Shown here in pieces: positions 1 through 8,997 of a stretch of 33,182 nucleotides of DNA. The position numbers were made by a program, and so were the translations under genes. Numbering within the stretch: position 1 is the stretch's first letter; the number at the start of each line of letters is the position of its first letter. The notes under the pieces are model-generated. The model was not told where the DNA came from, made no database searches, and worked only from the letters and a program-made list of their open reading frames with translations. The DNA is from an uncultured Marinobacter sp. (GTDB lineage: Bacteria; Pseudomonadota; Gammaproteobacteria; Pseudomonadales; Oleiphilaceae). The stretch covers positions 1-33,182 of the forward strand of contig NZ_CAJXKQ010000039.1 of the NCBI RefSeq assembly GCF_913055835.1, read 5' to 3'.

Positions 1-1088
1 AGCCTCTGGTACAGCGCCAGGCTGGTAATCGGCAGATCCGGGAACCAGAGCCACAGGAACATGGCGCCTTCGGGTTTGTGAACATACCAGCGGCAGCTGT
101 CCTCTCCCATGGCTTCCCGAAAGGCAGCCACCGCCCGCTCCATCTTCGCTTTGTAGAACGGGCAAACCACATCCCGGCTCAGGGACAGGATCTCACCGGA
201 GCGAACCAGCGGCTCCGCGAGCATGGCGCCAAAACTGCCCGTCGCCAGATTCATAATGGCGTTAATCCCGGAGAGCGCTTTGATTACCGGCTCGGCCGCA
301 ATGACGATACCGGTCCGCGCTGCGGGCAGGCCCAGCTTCGAGAGACTCAGACAGAGGATTATCTGGTCGTTCCAGGTGGGGCTGGCGTCGACGAACAGCA
401 AGCTGGGGAAAGGCGTGCCATAGGCGCCGTCAACGATCAGTGGAATATCGTGTTGGCGAGCAAGCTCTTCTAGTCGCGCGAGTTCCTCATCAGTAACGAC
501 GTTACCGGTCGGATTGGTAGGCCGCGACACGCAGATGGCCCCGGTCTCGCCGGTCACTTCCACGGCGTCAAAATCCACCCGATACTTGAATTCGTGGGCA
601 TCAGTGAACGAGATATCCGGCTGAACCGCGTGGAACAGGCCCGGTTCGATGCCGGCATCGGCGTAGCCGATATACTCGGGCGCGAGTGGCAGCAGGATAT
701 GCTTGCGATTGCCTTCCCCATAATCGCCACCAAACATGTTGAACAGCATGAAGAACGCCGCCTGACTGCCGTTGGTCAGAGCAATATTCTCGGGCTTCAG
801 GCCCCAGCCATACTCCCGGTTGAGCAGTTCAGCCAGCGAGGCGATAAACTGCTTTTCGCCCTGGGGTGGATCGTAGATACCGACCAGCCGGCGCACATCG
901 CCCTCGTCGCGGCTCATATCCGCCAGAATTTCCTGAACTCTCTGCTGGATCTCGGGAATGTGCCCGGGATTGCCGCCTCCCATCATGATCATGTCGTCGC
1001 CGGATGCCATGGCATTCCCCAGGTCATCCATCAGGGAGGTGATGCCGGCATCGGCGGTGAACTTGCGACCAAAAGCAGAGAGTTTCAT
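1..1088 (-). CDS. avtA: Valine--pyruvate aminotransferase AvtA (C-terminus cut by window edge)
   Basis: This is a PLP-dependent class I/II aminotransferase that exchanges amino groups between valine or alanine and the matching 2-oxo acids in the cytoplasm. Reading the minus strand from the ATG at 1088 gives about 362 residues with no stop before the window edge. From memory E. coli AvtA is 417 residues, so roughly 55 C-terminal residues are missing. The N-terminus resembles AvtA closely: MGGGNPGHIPE near residue 40, then YDPPQG, LTNGSQAAFF, LAPEYIGYADAG and SRPTNPTGNV. The predicted PLP lysine is K251 in SLSKLG, and KPEGAMFLWLW follows near residue 345. The aspartate motif is DGAYG, where I recall DNAYG in E. 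coli. It lies downstream of the yjaG-like gene with a 74-base gap. I see no convincing promoter in that gap, so it may share the dcd-yjaG transcript. Family assignment is firm; substrate preference is inferred. Confidence 0.9.
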   Translation of the reverse strand, partial: MKLSAFGRKFTADAGITSLMDDLGNAMASGDDMIMMGGGNPGHIPEIQQRVQEILADMSRDEGDVRRLVGIYDPPQGEKQFIASLAELLNREYGWGLKPENIALTNGSQAAFFMLFNMFGGDYGEGNRKHILLPLAPEYIGYADAGIEPGLFHAVQPDISFTDAHEFKYRVDFDAVEVTGETGAICVSRPTNPTGNVVTDEELARLEELARQHDIPLIVDGAYGTPFPSLLFVDASPTWNDQIILCLSLSKLGLPAARTGIVIAAEPVIKALSGINAIMNLATGSFGAMLAEPLVRSGEILSLSRDVVCPFYKAKMERAVAAFREAMGEDSCRWYVHKPEGAMFLWLWFPDLPITSLALYQR

Positions 1089-1162
1089 GGGATAAAATCC
1101 ATCTGACCTGAATCTGAAAAAACGGGTAATACCAGAAGTGTAGCCTGCTCAATCCCCAACGT

Positions 1163-1762
1163 TTATTCGCTGAGCGAAATGCCAAGGTTACTGACGCCCT
1201 CGTTGGCCGCATCCTTCCGGAGACGGGCCACGAACTGATCGGTTGGTGTGCGCTGACGCTTGAGCTCAAGGACCAGCTCGCGCTGGAAGGTTTTGTCTTC
1301 TTTCATCAACGGGTGATGATCAAGCAGACGAACGAGTTCGTCTTCCTCGAGCTCCTCCCCTTCGGACAGCTCGATAAAGTTCATGACAGTGCCGGTGGCC
1401 ATTTGCGAGGCATCTGTAGCACGGTGCTTGGCCGGGTTCAGGCGGTTCAGCAGGGCCTGCTCCAGAAGCTGACAGAAGTCGAAAGCCGGGTACACACCGT
1501 AGGCGTCGTAGGCTTCTACGTCTGGCGACAGGGTTTCCAGCTTGGCAAGCAACTGCGGGATCGCCGATTCGGAGACGTCCTTTTGGAGCAAATCCCAGCC
1601 AAGATCCAGAAGCTGGCGCATTTTGGCACCGGTCTTCAGGTCCATGGCATCGGCAAACAGGGCGTAATTGGGGAATGAACGCTCGGCCAGGGCCAGCAGG
1701 AAGGCGCATTCGCGCCAGCCCTGCAGTTGTGAAACGGCTTTCAGGAACTGGTTGGCGTTCAT
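1163..1762 (-). CDS. yjaG: DUF416 / YjaG family protein of unknown function
   Basis: A 199-residue soluble protein that I recognise as the DUF416 (YjaG) family, whose E. coli member is about the same length. No biochemical function is established for the family as far as I know. It has no signal peptide or membrane segment. The fold looks mostly helical, with [20 protein letters not shown] near residues 14-33, an acidic stretch [10 protein letters not shown] around 132-141, and a charged C-terminal helix. The ATG at 1762 overlaps the stop of dcd in an ATGA arrangement, so translation is probably coupled to dcd. This differs from E. coli, where yjaG is not next to dcd. Codon use matches the neighbours, so there is no sign of recent transfer. 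A role linked to nucleotide metabolism would be a guess from position alone. Confidence 0.85.
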   Translation of the reverse strand: MNANQFLKAVSQLQGWRECAFLLALAERSFPNYALFADAMDLKTGAKMRQLLDLGWDLLQKDVSESAIPQLLAKLETLSPDVEAYDAYGVYPAFDFCQLLEQALLNRLNPAKHRATDASQMATGTVMNFIELSEGEELEEDELVRLLDHHPLMKEDKTFQRELVLELKRQRTPTDQFVARLRKDAANEGVSNLGISLSE

Positions 1763-2325
1763 GTCCTGGGCAGGGTCACGCCGGTCTGGCCAAGATACTT
1801 GCCGCCCCGGTCTTTGTAGCTGGTTTCACAGATCTCGTCGGATTCGAAGAACAGCATCTGGGCGACGCCTTCGTTGGCGTAGATCTTGGCCGGCAGGTTG
1901 GTGGTGTTGGAAAATTCCAGGGTAACCTGGCCTTCCCATTCCGGCTCCAGCGGGGTGACGTTGACGATAATGCCGCAACGAGCATAGGTGGATTTGCCCA
2001 GGCAGATTGTCAGGACGCTGCGCGGGATGCGGAAGTATTCAACGGTGCGGGCCAGCGCGAAGGAGTTCGGCGGGATGATGCAGACGTCGCCGGTGTAGTT
2101 GACGAAGCTGTTTTCGTCGAAGTTCTTCGGGTCCACGGTGGCGGAGTGGACGTTGGTGAAGATTTTGAATTCGTTGCTGCAGCGTACGTCGTAGCCGTAG
2201 CTGGAGGTGCCGTAGGAGATCACGCGGCCTTTTTCGGTTTCACGAACCTGTCCGCTTTCATACGGTTCGATCATGCCGTGTTGTTCGGACATCCGGCGAA
2301 TCCACTTGTCGGATTTGATGCTCAT
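1759..2325 (-). CDS. dcd: dCTP deaminase
   Basis: Dcd deaminates dCTP to dUTP, supplying most of the dUMP used for thymidylate synthesis in enterobacteria-like organisms. The ATG at 2325 gives 188 residues, close to the family's usual 188-193. An in-frame extension up to 2445 exists, but its extra residues run into the fold-back repeat and do not resemble Dcd. Visible family features are [14 protein letters not shown] near residues 37-50, GKSTYARCG at 110-118 with R116, and TLEFSN with the presumed catalytic E137 (E138 in E. coli by my recollection). The C-terminus [18 protein letters not shown] is typical of the nucleotide-covering tail. The ribosome-binding site is weak (a GGATACGAG stretch). 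The stop overlaps the next gene by 4 bases. A possible promoter lies at 2363-2392, between the gene and the repeat. Confidence 0.96.
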   Translation of the reverse strand: MSIKSDKWIRRMSEQHGMIEPYESGQVRETEKGRVISYGTSSYGYDVRCSNEFKIFTNVHSATVDPKNFDENSFVNYTGDVCIIPPNSFALARTVEYFRIPRSVLTICLGKSTYARCGIIVNVTPLEPEWEGQVTLEFSNTTNLPAKIYANEGVAQMLFFESDEICETSYKDRGGKYLGQTGVTLPRT

Positions 2326-2362
2326 TGGCGAAGTCTCGTATCCACTGGGAAAATTGGGGCGT

Positions 2363-2392
2363 AGTTTACCTGTTCCCTTGGGGTCTGTCGAA
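2363..2392 (-). promoter_or_regulatory. Possible dcd promoter
   Basis: On the minus strand TTCGAC (2392-2387) and TAAACT (2368-2363) are separated by 18 bases, about 40 bases before the dcd start. The match to the sigma-70 consensus is moderate and judged by eye. If real, dcd-yjaG can be transcribed independently of mrp, and the fold-back repeat would then mark the boundary between two transcripts. Confidence 0.35.
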
Positions 2393-2421
2393 GCCCACGG
2401 AGGTTCCGCCTTGAGGGGGCT

Positions 2422-2529
2422 GCGGTTACAGGGATAGCGTTCCAAAAACCGCTACGAGCACATCCATGTGCGCTTGTCTCAGGCCGTCCCTGGCCTTCGA
2501 CATTTTTGGAACGCTATCCCTGCAACCGC
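2422..2529. repeat. Fold-back repeat element, copy 1 (compact form)
   Basis: A 108-base element bounded by 27-base inverted arms at 2422-2448 and 2503-2529. They pair at 26 of 27 positions; the one mismatch is 2428 against 2523. The 54-base interior holds two small hairpins: GCACA/TGTGC at 2458-2462 and 2467-2471 with a TCCA loop, and AGGCC/GGCCT at 2481-2485 and 2492-2496. The whole can fold as a three-way junction or cruciform. The interior resembles that of the element at 21739-21926: both share AACCGCTACGAGCAC on the left and ATGTGCGCTTGT on the right, and both have a second hairpin followed by a T-run. The arms of the two copies are unrelated in sequence. It lies 36 bases past the mrp stop and about 100 bases before dcd. 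I see no reading frame in it that I would call a gene. Confidence 0.9.
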
Positions 2530-2565
2530 GAGCAAGCCTTGTGCAAACCCGCAGGAAAAAATCGA

Positions 2566-3666
2566 TCAATGCTCGGTCACTGAAACGCTTGAGATCGAAC
2601 CGGAAAGGTTCCGCTCCCGAGTGGACAGTTCGGCCCCTACTCTTCTCGCGATATCGCGGTAACGACGGGCCACTTCGGAGTCCGGTTCGGCGATCACCGA
2701 GGGGGTGCCGCCGTCGGTCTGTTCGCGGATGGTCATGTGCAGGGGCAGCTGGCCGAGGAGGGTTGTGTCGTATTCTTCGGCGATGCGTTCTCCGCCGCCG
2801 TGGCCGAAGAGGGGTTCTTCGTGGCCGCAGTTGCTGCAGATGTGGACGCTCATGTTTTCGACCACGCCCAGCACGGGGATGTCGACTTTGCGGAACATTT
2901 CGATGCCTTTTTTGCCGTCCAGGAGGGCGATGTCCTGGGGCGTGGTGACGATGACGGCGCCGGTTACCGGGACTTTCTGGGCCAGGGTGAGCTGGATGTC
3001 GCCGGTGCCGGGAGGCATGTCGACGATGAGGTAGTCGAGTTCGTTCCAGAGGGTCTGCTGGAGCAGCTGCATCACGGCGCCGCTGACCATGGGCCCGCGC
3101 CAGACCATGGGGGTTTTCTCGGTAACGACGAAGGCCATGGAGTTGGCCTGGAGGCCGTGGGCGTCCATGGGGACGAAGTATTTGTTTTCGCGGGTGTCCG
3201 GGCGTTTGCCTTCGGGCACGCCGAGCATCATGCCGATGCTGGGGCCGTAGATGTCGGCGTCGAGGATGCCGACCCTGGCGCCTTCGGCCTGCAGGGCCAG
3301 CGCGAGGTTGACGGCGGTGGTGGATTTGCCCACGCCACCCTTGCCCGAGGCGACGGCGATGATGTTTTTCACGCCGGGCACCGAGGGCAGGTCTTTCTGG
3401 ACTTTGTAGGAGTGGATTTTCTGGCCCACGTGGACGTCGACATTCTCGACACCGTCGACGTCTTCCAGGGCGTTACCGACCAGTTGTTTCAGGGCGCCAG
3501 CAATGCCTTTTGAGGGGTACGGCAATTCCACCATGAGGGTGACGTTTCCGTTGTCGTCGGCGTTCAGGGATTTGACGGCACCCAGCTCGTAGAGGTCCTT
3601 GTTGAGGTAGGGATCGCGGTACTCGCGAACCGCAGCTTGCAGGGCCTGCTCAGAAATCTGTGTCAT
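2566..3666 (-). CDS. apbC: Mrp/ApbC-type iron-sulfur cluster carrier P-loop ATPase
   Basis: A member of the Mrp/NBP35/ApbC family, homodimeric cytoplasmic ATPases that bind and pass on [4Fe-4S] clusters. The ATG at 3666 is chosen over an upstream one at 3705 because GGAGA sits 6 bases before it, giving 366 residues. The N-terminal ~85 residues form a MIP18/DUF59-like domain (PYLNKDLYELGAVKSL). The deviant Walker A GKGGVGKS follows at about 108-115, then DADIYGPS (switch I region) and IVDMPPGTGD. The cluster-binding CxxC is C277 and C280 in CSNCGH. It is divergent from metG, an arrangement common in gammaproteobacteria, and is followed by a fold-back repeat. The substrates it matures here are unknown. 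The nearby Rsx complex and Nth need Fe-S clusters, but a direct link is only inference. Confidence 0.95.
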   Translation of the reverse strand: MTQISEQALQAAVREYRDPYLNKDLYELGAVKSLNADDNGNVTLMVELPYPSKGIAGALKQLVGNALEDVDGVENVDVHVGQKIHSYKVQKDLPSVPGVKNIIAVASGKGGVGKSTTAVNLALALQAEGARVGILDADIYGPSIGMMLGVPEGKRPDTRENKYFVPMDAHGLQANSMAFVVTEKTPMVWRGPMVSGAVMQLLQQTLWNELDYLIVDMPPGTGDIQLTLAQKVPVTGAVIVTTPQDIALLDGKKGIEMFRKVDIPVLGVVENMSVHICSNCGHEEPLFGHGGGERIAEEYDTTLLGQLPLHMTIREQTDGGTPSVIAEPDSEVARRYRDIARRVGAELSTRERNLSGSISSVSVTEH

Positions 3667-3722
3667 CGGGTTCTCCGGAATAAGCTCATGCTCGATTTTA
3701 AGCACGGAAACAGGTGATTCGG

Positions 3723-3751
3723 GTGAAAATTATCTGCTCGGAAGGTATCAT
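3723..3751 (+). promoter_or_regulatory. Possible metG promoter
   Basis: GTGAAA (3723-3728) and TATCAT (3746-3751) are separated by 17 bases. The -10 hexamer is good (5 of 6) and the -35 fair (4 of 6). It would leave a leader of about 105 bases before metG. It lies in the divergent mrp-metG gap, where no convincing mrp promoter could be picked by eye. Confidence 0.35.
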
Positions 3752-3864
3752 CTGTGCCCGTTTCTGACCATATGGGGTCTTTACCTGGGGCAATCAATCA
3801 AGACAGCCGCCAGTTCCCCGTTTTGTCTCTCCAACCCGTGTCAACATAAGGTTCGGACATCACC

Positions 3865-5895
3865 ATGACGCAAGCGAGCAAGCAACAGCGCGATATTCTG
3901 GTTACCAGCGCCCTGCCGTACGCCAACGGCCCTATCCATCTCGGGCACCTGCTGGAATACATTCAGACCGATATCTGGGTGCGCTACCAGAAGATGCGGG
4001 GCCAGAACTGTTACTACGTTTGCGCCGATGATGCCCATGGCACCGCCATCATGCTGCGAGCCGAGCGGGAAGGTATTACCTCGGAGCAGTTGATCGACCG
4101 GATCCGCGAGGAGCACCAGGAAGACTTCGGTGGGTTCCATATCCGCTTTGACAACTATTACACCACGCATTCCGAGGAGAACCGTCAGTTCTCGGAGTAC
4201 ATCTACCGTCAGCTCCAGGAAAACGGGCACATCGCCACGCGCAAGATTACCCAGTCCTACGACCCTGAAAAGAACATGTTCCTGGCGGACCGGTTCATCA
4301 AGGGCACCTGCCCCAAGTGCAAGACCGAGGACCAGTACGGGGATAACTGTGAGGCCTGCGGCGCTACCTATACGCCGGCCGAGCTGATCAATCCGCGCTC
4401 AGCGGTTTCCGGCGCCACGCCGATCGAGAAGGAATCCGAGCACTATTTCTTCAAGCTGCCGGATTTCCAGGATTTTCTGGCCAGGTGGACCCGCAGCGGC
4501 ACGCTCCAGCCCCAGGTGGCCAACAAGCTCGCGGAATGGCTGGACGCCGGACTTCAGGAATGGGACATCAGCCGTGATGCGCCCTACTTCGGTTTCGAGA
4601 TTCCGGACGCGCCAGGAAAGTACTTCTACGTGTGGCTGGATGCGCCCATCGGGTACCTCGCCAGCTTCAAGAACCTGTGCAACCGGGAAGGCATCGATTT
4701 CGAGCACTTCTGGAAAGCGGATTCCGAAGCCGAGGTCTACCACTTCATCGGCAAGGACATTATCAACTTCCACGCGCTGTTCTGGCCGTCGATGCTGCAC
4801 GATGCCGGCTTCCGCACACCGTCCGCAGTCTGGGCCCACGGCTTTGTCACCGTTAACGGCAAGAAAATGTCCAAGTCCCGCGGCACATTCATCATGGCTC
4901 GCACCTACCTGGACCATCTGAACCCGGAATACCTGCGCTACTACTTCGCCGCCAAGCTGACCGGTAGCGTGGATGACATGGATTTGAATCTTGAAGACTT
5001 TGCGGCACGGGTGAACTCGGATCTGGTGGGCAAGGTCGTCAACATTGCCAGCCGCAGTGCTGGTTTCATTACCAAGCGCTTCGACGGCCAACTGGGCCAG
5101 GTGACCGAGCACGCCAAAATGAAGGAGTTCATCGAGGCCGGCAAGGAAATCGAGGAGTTCTACGAGACCCGCGAATTCGGCCGTGCGATGCGTCGGATCA
5201 TGGAACTGGCGGACGTCGCCAACCAGTACGTCAACGACGAACAGCCCTGGGTGATCGCCAAGCAGGAAGGCCAGGATGAAAAGCTGCAGGCCATCTGCAC
5301 CAACGCCATCAACATGTTCCATCTTCTGATGACGTACCTGGCGCCGGTACTGCCGGAAACCGCCAAGGCTTCCGAGGCGTTCCTGAATGCGCCCCTGGAC
5401 TGGAACAACCGTAAGGCGCGGCTGGAGAACCACGGCATCGACAAGTTCAAGCCGCTGATGAGCCGTGTGGACATGGCCCAGATCGAGAAAATGCTGGAGG
5501 CCTCCAAAGAGGAATTGCCTGCAGCGACCGGCAAGCCGGCACCTGAGGCCAATCTTGAGCCTATCGCCGATGAAATAGAATTTGGCGATTTCGCAAAAGT
5601 GGATCTTCGGGTTGTTAAAATTGTCAAAGCCGAGCACGTGGAAGGCGCCGATAAGCTTCTTCGCCTAACCCTTGACGTAGGGCATGGCGAGCGCAACGTG
5701 TTTGCTGGTATCAAGTCTGCCTATAAGCCGGAAGATCTCGAAGGTCGTTTGACGGTGATGGTTGCTAACCTCAAGCCACGGAAGATGAAGTTCGGGATGT
5801 CCGAGGGCATGGTTCTGGCGGCAGGCCCCGGTGGCAAAGATATCTTTATCCTGTCCCCGGATTCCGGCGCCACCCCCGGCATGCGGATTATGTAA
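3865..5895 (+). CDS. metG: Methionyl-tRNA synthetase
   Basis: MetG charges tRNA-Met with methionine in the cytoplasm. It is a 676-residue class I synthetase of the long dimeric type. The HIGH motif is HLGH at residues 25-28 and KMSKS is at 334-338. The zinc knuckle has cysteines C149, C152, C162 and C165 (CPKC and CEAC). The helical anticodon-binding region follows to about 550, including [12 protein letters not shown]. After a linker rich in Ala, Pro and Glu (about 545-570), a C-terminal EMAP-II/Trbp111-like tRNA-binding domain runs from about 573 to 676 ([27 protein letters not shown]). The start at 3865 begins directly before the conserved [19 protein letters not shown]. rsxA follows after 44 bases, and no intrinsic terminator is seen between them, so read-through into the rsx operon is possible. 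Confidence 0.98.
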   Translation: MTQASKQQRDILVTSALPYANGPIHLGHLLEYIQTDIWVRYQKMRGQNCYYVCADDAHGTAIMLRAEREGITSEQLIDRIREEHQEDFGGFHIRFDNYYTTHSEENRQFSEYIYRQLQENGHIATRKITQSYDPEKNMFLADRFIKGTCPKCKTEDQYGDNCEACGATYTPAELINPRSAVSGATPIEKESEHYFFKLPDFQDFLARWTRSGTLQPQVANKLAEWLDAGLQEWDISRDAPYFGFEIPDAPGKYFYVWLDAPIGYLASFKNLCNREGIDFEHFWKADSEAEVYHFIGKDIINFHALFWPSMLHDAGFRTPSAVWAHGFVTVNGKKMSKSRGTFIMARTYLDHLNPEYLRYYFAAKLTGSVDDMDLNLEDFAARVNSDLVGKVVNIASRSAGFITKRFDGQLGQVTEHAKMKEFIEAGKEIEEFYETREFGRAMRRIMELADVANQYVNDEQPWVIAKQEGQDEKLQAICTNAINMFHLLMTYLAPVLPETAKASEAFLNAPLDWNNRKARLENHGIDKFKPLMSRVDMAQIEKMLEASKEELPAATGKPAPEANLEPIADEIEFGDFAKVDLRVVKIVKAEHVEGADKLLRLTLDVGHGERNVFAGIKSAYKPEDLEGRLTVMVANLKPRKMKFGMSEGMVLAAGPGGKDIFILSPDSGATPGMRIM

Positions 5896-5939
5896 GGGCG
5901 GCCAGGCAACGCTGGCAGGGGTCCAATGGAGCAAGGTAA

Positions 5940-6521
5940 ATGACCGAATATCTGCTGATTCTGGTCAGCACCATTCTGGTGAACAATTTTGTACTGGTTC
6001 AGTTCCTGGGCCTGTGCCCGTTCATGGGCGTCTCCGGAAAATTGGAGACAGCCATGGGCATGTCGCTGGCCACCACGTTTGTGCTGACCCTGGCATCAGT
6101 GTGCAGTTACCTCGCCTATACCTATCTGCTGGAACCACTGGATCTGGCGTTTCTCAGGACCATCACGTTCATTCTGGTTATTGCCGTGGTGGTGCAGTTC
6201 ACAGAGATGGTGGTTCGCAAGACAAGCCCACTCCTCTATCGAGTGCTGGGTATTTTCCTTCCGCTGATCACCACGAACTGCGCGGTGCTCGGCGTCGCCC
6301 TTCTGAACATCAACAAGAACAATAACTTCGTTGAGTCGGTATTGTATGGATTTGGCGCAGCGGCGGGCTTTTCCATGGTTCTGGTGCTGTTTGCGGCCAT
6401 GCGTGAGCGTATCGCCGTGGCCGACGTGCCGGTTGCCTTTCGCGGTGCCGCCATCGGCCTGGTTACGGCCGGGCTGATGGCTCTGGCTTTCCTGGGCTTT
6501 GGCGGCCTGGTCAGCGTTTGA
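5940..6521 (+). CDS. rsxA: Rsx/Rnf electron transport complex subunit A
   Basis: An integral membrane subunit (193 residues, about six hydrophobic segments) of the Rsx/Rnf complex, which moves electrons between NADH and ferredoxin-type carriers at the cytoplasmic membrane. The conserved cysteine motifs LGLCPFMG (C26) and TTNCAVLG (C114) are present. By family knowledge these, together with the equivalents in subunit E, hold an intramembrane [2Fe-2S] cluster. The ATG at 5940 follows a GGAGCAAGG ribosome-binding site. It is the first gene of six in order A-B-C-D-G-E, with 29 bases or less between successive members. Whether the complex mainly reduces SoxR (rsx) or supplies reduced ferredoxin and an ion gradient (rnf) cannot be told from sequence. 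Confidence 0.96.
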   Translation: MTEYLLILVSTILVNNFVLVQFLGLCPFMGVSGKLETAMGMSLATTFVLTLASVCSYLAYTYLLEPLDLAFLRTITFILVIAVVVQFTEMVVRKTSPLLYRVLGIFLPLITTNCAVLGVALLNINKNNNFVESVLYGFGAAAGFSMVLVLFAAMRERIAVADVPVAFRGAAIGLVTAGLMALAFLGFGGLVSV

Positions 6522-6550
6522 CCGGCTGGCGGGATTAGGAGTAACAGGTT

Positions 6551-7129
6551 ATGTGGACAAGCGTTCTTGTTGCCGTTGTGGTTCTTCTGGCCCTTGCCGT
6601 TATTTTCGGCGGCCTGCTCGGATTTGCGGCCGAACGATTCAAGGTAGAGGGAAATCCCCTGGTCGACCAGATCGATGCCCTTCTGCCCCAGACCCAATGC
6701 GGCCAGTGCGGCTATCCCGGATGCCGGCCCTACGCTGAATCCATTGCCGAAGGTGGCCCCATCAACAAGTGCCCGCCGGGTGGCGAGTCCACCATCAAGG
6801 CACTGGCCGACCTCCTTGATGTGGAGCCCGAGCCACTGGACGCCGAGCATGGCGTTGAGCAGGTCAAAAGGGTGGCGGTTATCCGCGAAGACGAGTGCAT
6901 CGGTTGCACCAAGTGCATCCAGGCCTGCCCGGTGGATGCCATTCTCGGCGCCGCCAAACACATGCACACGGTAATTGAGAGCGAGTGCACCGGTTGCGAT
7001 CTGTGTGTTGATCCCTGCCCGGTAGATTGCATCGACATGGTGACGGTGGAACCGGACATTCGCACCTGGACCTGGACACCGCCCAAATCCGGACTCATTG
7101 CCACCGATCGCCAGGGAGCCAGCGCCTGA
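6551..7129 (+). CDS. rsxB: Rsx/Rnf electron transport complex subunit B (ferredoxin-like)
   Basis: A 192-residue iron-sulfur subunit. An N-terminal membrane anchor (residues 1-27, [15 protein letters not shown]) is followed by a cysteine set C50, C53, C58 and C74 (CGQCGYPGC then KCPPGG), typical of the RnfB cluster domain. Two complete [4Fe-4S] ferredoxin motifs follow: C116-C119-C122-C126 ([12 protein letters not shown]) and C146-C149-C152-C156 ([12 protein letters not shown]). It passes electrons between soluble donors or acceptors and the membrane subunits on the cytoplasmic side. A ribosome-binding site (TTAGGAGTAACAGGTT) precedes the ATG. The stop shares one base with the start of rsxC (TGATG), pointing to translational coupling. 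Confidence 0.97.
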   Translation: MWTSVLVAVVVLLALAVIFGGLLGFAAERFKVEGNPLVDQIDALLPQTQCGQCGYPGCRPYAESIAEGGPINKCPPGGESTIKALADLLDVEPEPLDAEHGVEQVKRVAVIREDECIGCTKCIQACPVDAILGAAKHMHTVIESECTGCDLCVDPCPVDCIDMVTVEPDIRTWTWTPPKSGLIATDRQGASA

Positions 7130-8976
7130 TGACTCAACTCTGGGACTTCTCCGGCGGCATCCATCCTCCGGAACACAAAGACGTTTCCACCGCCCGCCCG
7201 ATTCGCAACGCTGGCGTGCCGGACTACCTGATTCTGCCACTTCAGCAGCACATTGGCGATCCAGCCGAAGCCATTGTCGAAGTGGGCGAACGGGTATTGA
7301 AGGGCCAGAAAATTGCCGATGTGAAAACGGGCATGGGCGTTCCCGTTCATGCCCCAACGTCCGGCGTTATTGAAAGCATCGCCGACTACCCAGTGCCCCA
7401 TCCTTCCGGTATGGCCGACCGGTGCATCACCCTGAAACCGGATGGTGAGGACCAGTGGTGCCAGCGCAGTCCCGTGAAAGACTACCGTGCGCTGGAGCGG
7501 GACCAGGTTCTGCAGATCATCCGCGATGCCGGAATATCCGGCATGGGCGGCGCCGGCTTTCCCACCAACATCAAACTCCGGCCACCGCGGGACCGCAAGG
7601 TAAGCACGCTCATCCTCAACGGTGCCGAATGTGAGCCCTACATCACCGCTGACGACATGACCATGCGGGAAAAAGCCGACGAGGTGGTCGCCGGCCTGAA
7701 AATCATGGCCTGGATTCTGCGCCCCGAGCGTTGCGTGATCGGCATTGAAGACAACAAGCCGGAGGCCATTGCCGCCCTTCGAAAAGCCACTGAAGGCACC
7801 CAGACCGAAATTGCGGTTATTCCGACCAAGTATCCCTCGGGTGGTGAAAAGCAGCTGATCCAGATACTGACCGGCATGGAAGTGCCCAGCGGCGGCATTC
7901 CGGCCGATATCGGTGTGATGTGCCAGAATATAGGAACCGCGGTGGCCGTGGCACAGGCGGTTTTTGAAGGAACACCGCTGATCTCCCGTGTGGTGACCAT
8001 CACCGGAGAAGCCGTCCGGGAACCGGGCAATTTCGAAGCTCTTATCGGCACGCCGATTGAACATCTGCTGGAGCAGGCCGGTATCAACCAGGACACCGTC
8101 AGCCGCCTGGTCCTCGGCGGACCCATGATGGGCTACACGCTGACCACGGAAGCAGTACCGGTGATCAAGACCACCAACTGCGTGATCGCCGCGACCGCCA
8201 CTGAATTGCCGGCACCCCCGTCGGAGCAGCCCTGCATTCGCTGCGGGCAATGCGCCGAAGCCTGCCCCATGGAATTATTGCCGCAACAGCTTTTCTGGCA
8301 CGCCAAGGCCACCGAGTTTGAAAAAGCGGAACACCTGAACCTGTTCGACTGCATCGAATGCGGGGCCTGTTCTTACGTGTGCCCGAGTTCCATTCCACTG
8401 GTTCAGTACTATCGATTCGCCAAGGGCGAAATCCGTGCCCAACAGGCCGAGCAGTTGAAGGCAGACCGGGCCCGTGAACGGTTCGAGGCCCGCCAGGCCC
8501 GCCTGGAGCGCGAGCAGCAGGAAAAAGAGCTCAGGCGGAAGGAGCGCGCAAAGGCCGCAGCCGAAGCGGCAGCCAAGAAGCAGGCCGAAGCCGAGAAAGC
8601 TGCGGCCGAGGGTGAGGCCGTTGATGAGCGGGCCGCCAAGTCCGCACTGGTTGAACAGGCCCTGGCCCGCAAGAAAGCAAAGGCGGAGGCATCTCAGCCG
8701 CCTGCCCCCAGCGCGCAGCCGACCCCCAGTGCCCCGCCTGCAGAGCAAAAACCGGATATTGAGGCCCTTGAAAAGCAACTGACTCAGGCCCGGTCCAAGC
8801 TGGAAACCATGCAAGGCATGCTTGATGATGCTAAAGCCCAGCAGGCAGACAACGTAGAAAAGCTGGAGCGGGCCGTTGCCAAGAACCACGACCGGGTACA
8901 ACGGGCTGAAGAGGCGCTGTCTGAAGCCAGAGAAAAGCTGGCCGCCGGCTCAACTGAATCCCAGCCAACCCACTAA
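7129..8976 (+). CDS. rsxC: Rsx/Rnf electron transport complex subunit C
   Basis: The peripheral NADH-side subunit, 615 residues from the ATG at 7129; an in-frame start at 7027 lies inside rsxB and is rejected. The N-terminal barrel-sandwich region is followed by the glycine-rich nucleotide-binding site GMGGAGFPT starting at residue 138, with LNGAECEPY soon after (FMN/NADH domain like Nqo1). Then come the SLBB region and two [4Fe-4S] motifs, C369-C372-C375-C379 (CIRCGQCAEACP) and C408-C411-C414-C418 (CIECGACSYVCP). From about 435 to the end, nearly 180 residues are a low-complexity Ala/Glu/Lys/Arg-rich helical tail. It has a proline-rich break (QPPAPSAQPTPSAPPAEQ) and a second coiled coil. This tail varies in length among RsxC proteins and has no assigned function that I know. 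Confidence 0.96.
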   Translation: MTQLWDFSGGIHPPEHKDVSTARPIRNAGVPDYLILPLQQHIGDPAEAIVEVGERVLKGQKIADVKTGMGVPVHAPTSGVIESIADYPVPHPSGMADRCITLKPDGEDQWCQRSPVKDYRALERDQVLQIIRDAGISGMGGAGFPTNIKLRPPRDRKVSTLILNGAECEPYITADDMTMREKADEVVAGLKIMAWILRPERCVIGIEDNKPEAIAALRKATEGTQTEIAVIPTKYPSGGEKQLIQILTGMEVPSGGIPADIGVMCQNIGTAVAVAQAVFEGTPLISRVVTITGEAVREPGNFEALIGTPIEHLLEQAGINQDTVSRLVLGGPMMGYTLTTEAVPVIKTTNCVIAATATELPAPPSEQPCIRCGQCAEACPMELLPQQLFWHAKATEFEKAEHLNLFDCIECGACSYVCPSSIPLVQYYRFAKGEIRAQQAEQLKADRARERFEARQARLEREQQEKELRRKERAKAAAEAAAKKQAEAEKAAAEGEAVDERAAKSALVEQALARKKAKAEASQPPAPSAQPTPSAPPAEQKPDIEALEKQLTQARSKLETMQGMLDDAKAQQADNVEKLERAVAKNHDRVQRAEEALSEAREKLAAGSTESQPTH

Positions 8977-8997
8977 CCGAGATCAGGCACCACATCC

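Noticed and set aside
2422..2529. Fold-back element as a miniature transposon (MITE)
   Set aside because: The two copies do not share terminal inverted repeat sequences, and no target-site duplication is evident at either copy. A single transposase recognising both ends is unlikely.
2466..2948. Frame reading out of fold-back copy 1 into the antisense of mrp
   Set aside because: Arg/Cys-rich shadow translation of structured repeat DNA and antisense codons; no protein character.
4399..5637. Open frame antisense to metG (about 410 codons)
   Set aside because: Opposite a firmly identified gene, with no domain and shadow-type composition.
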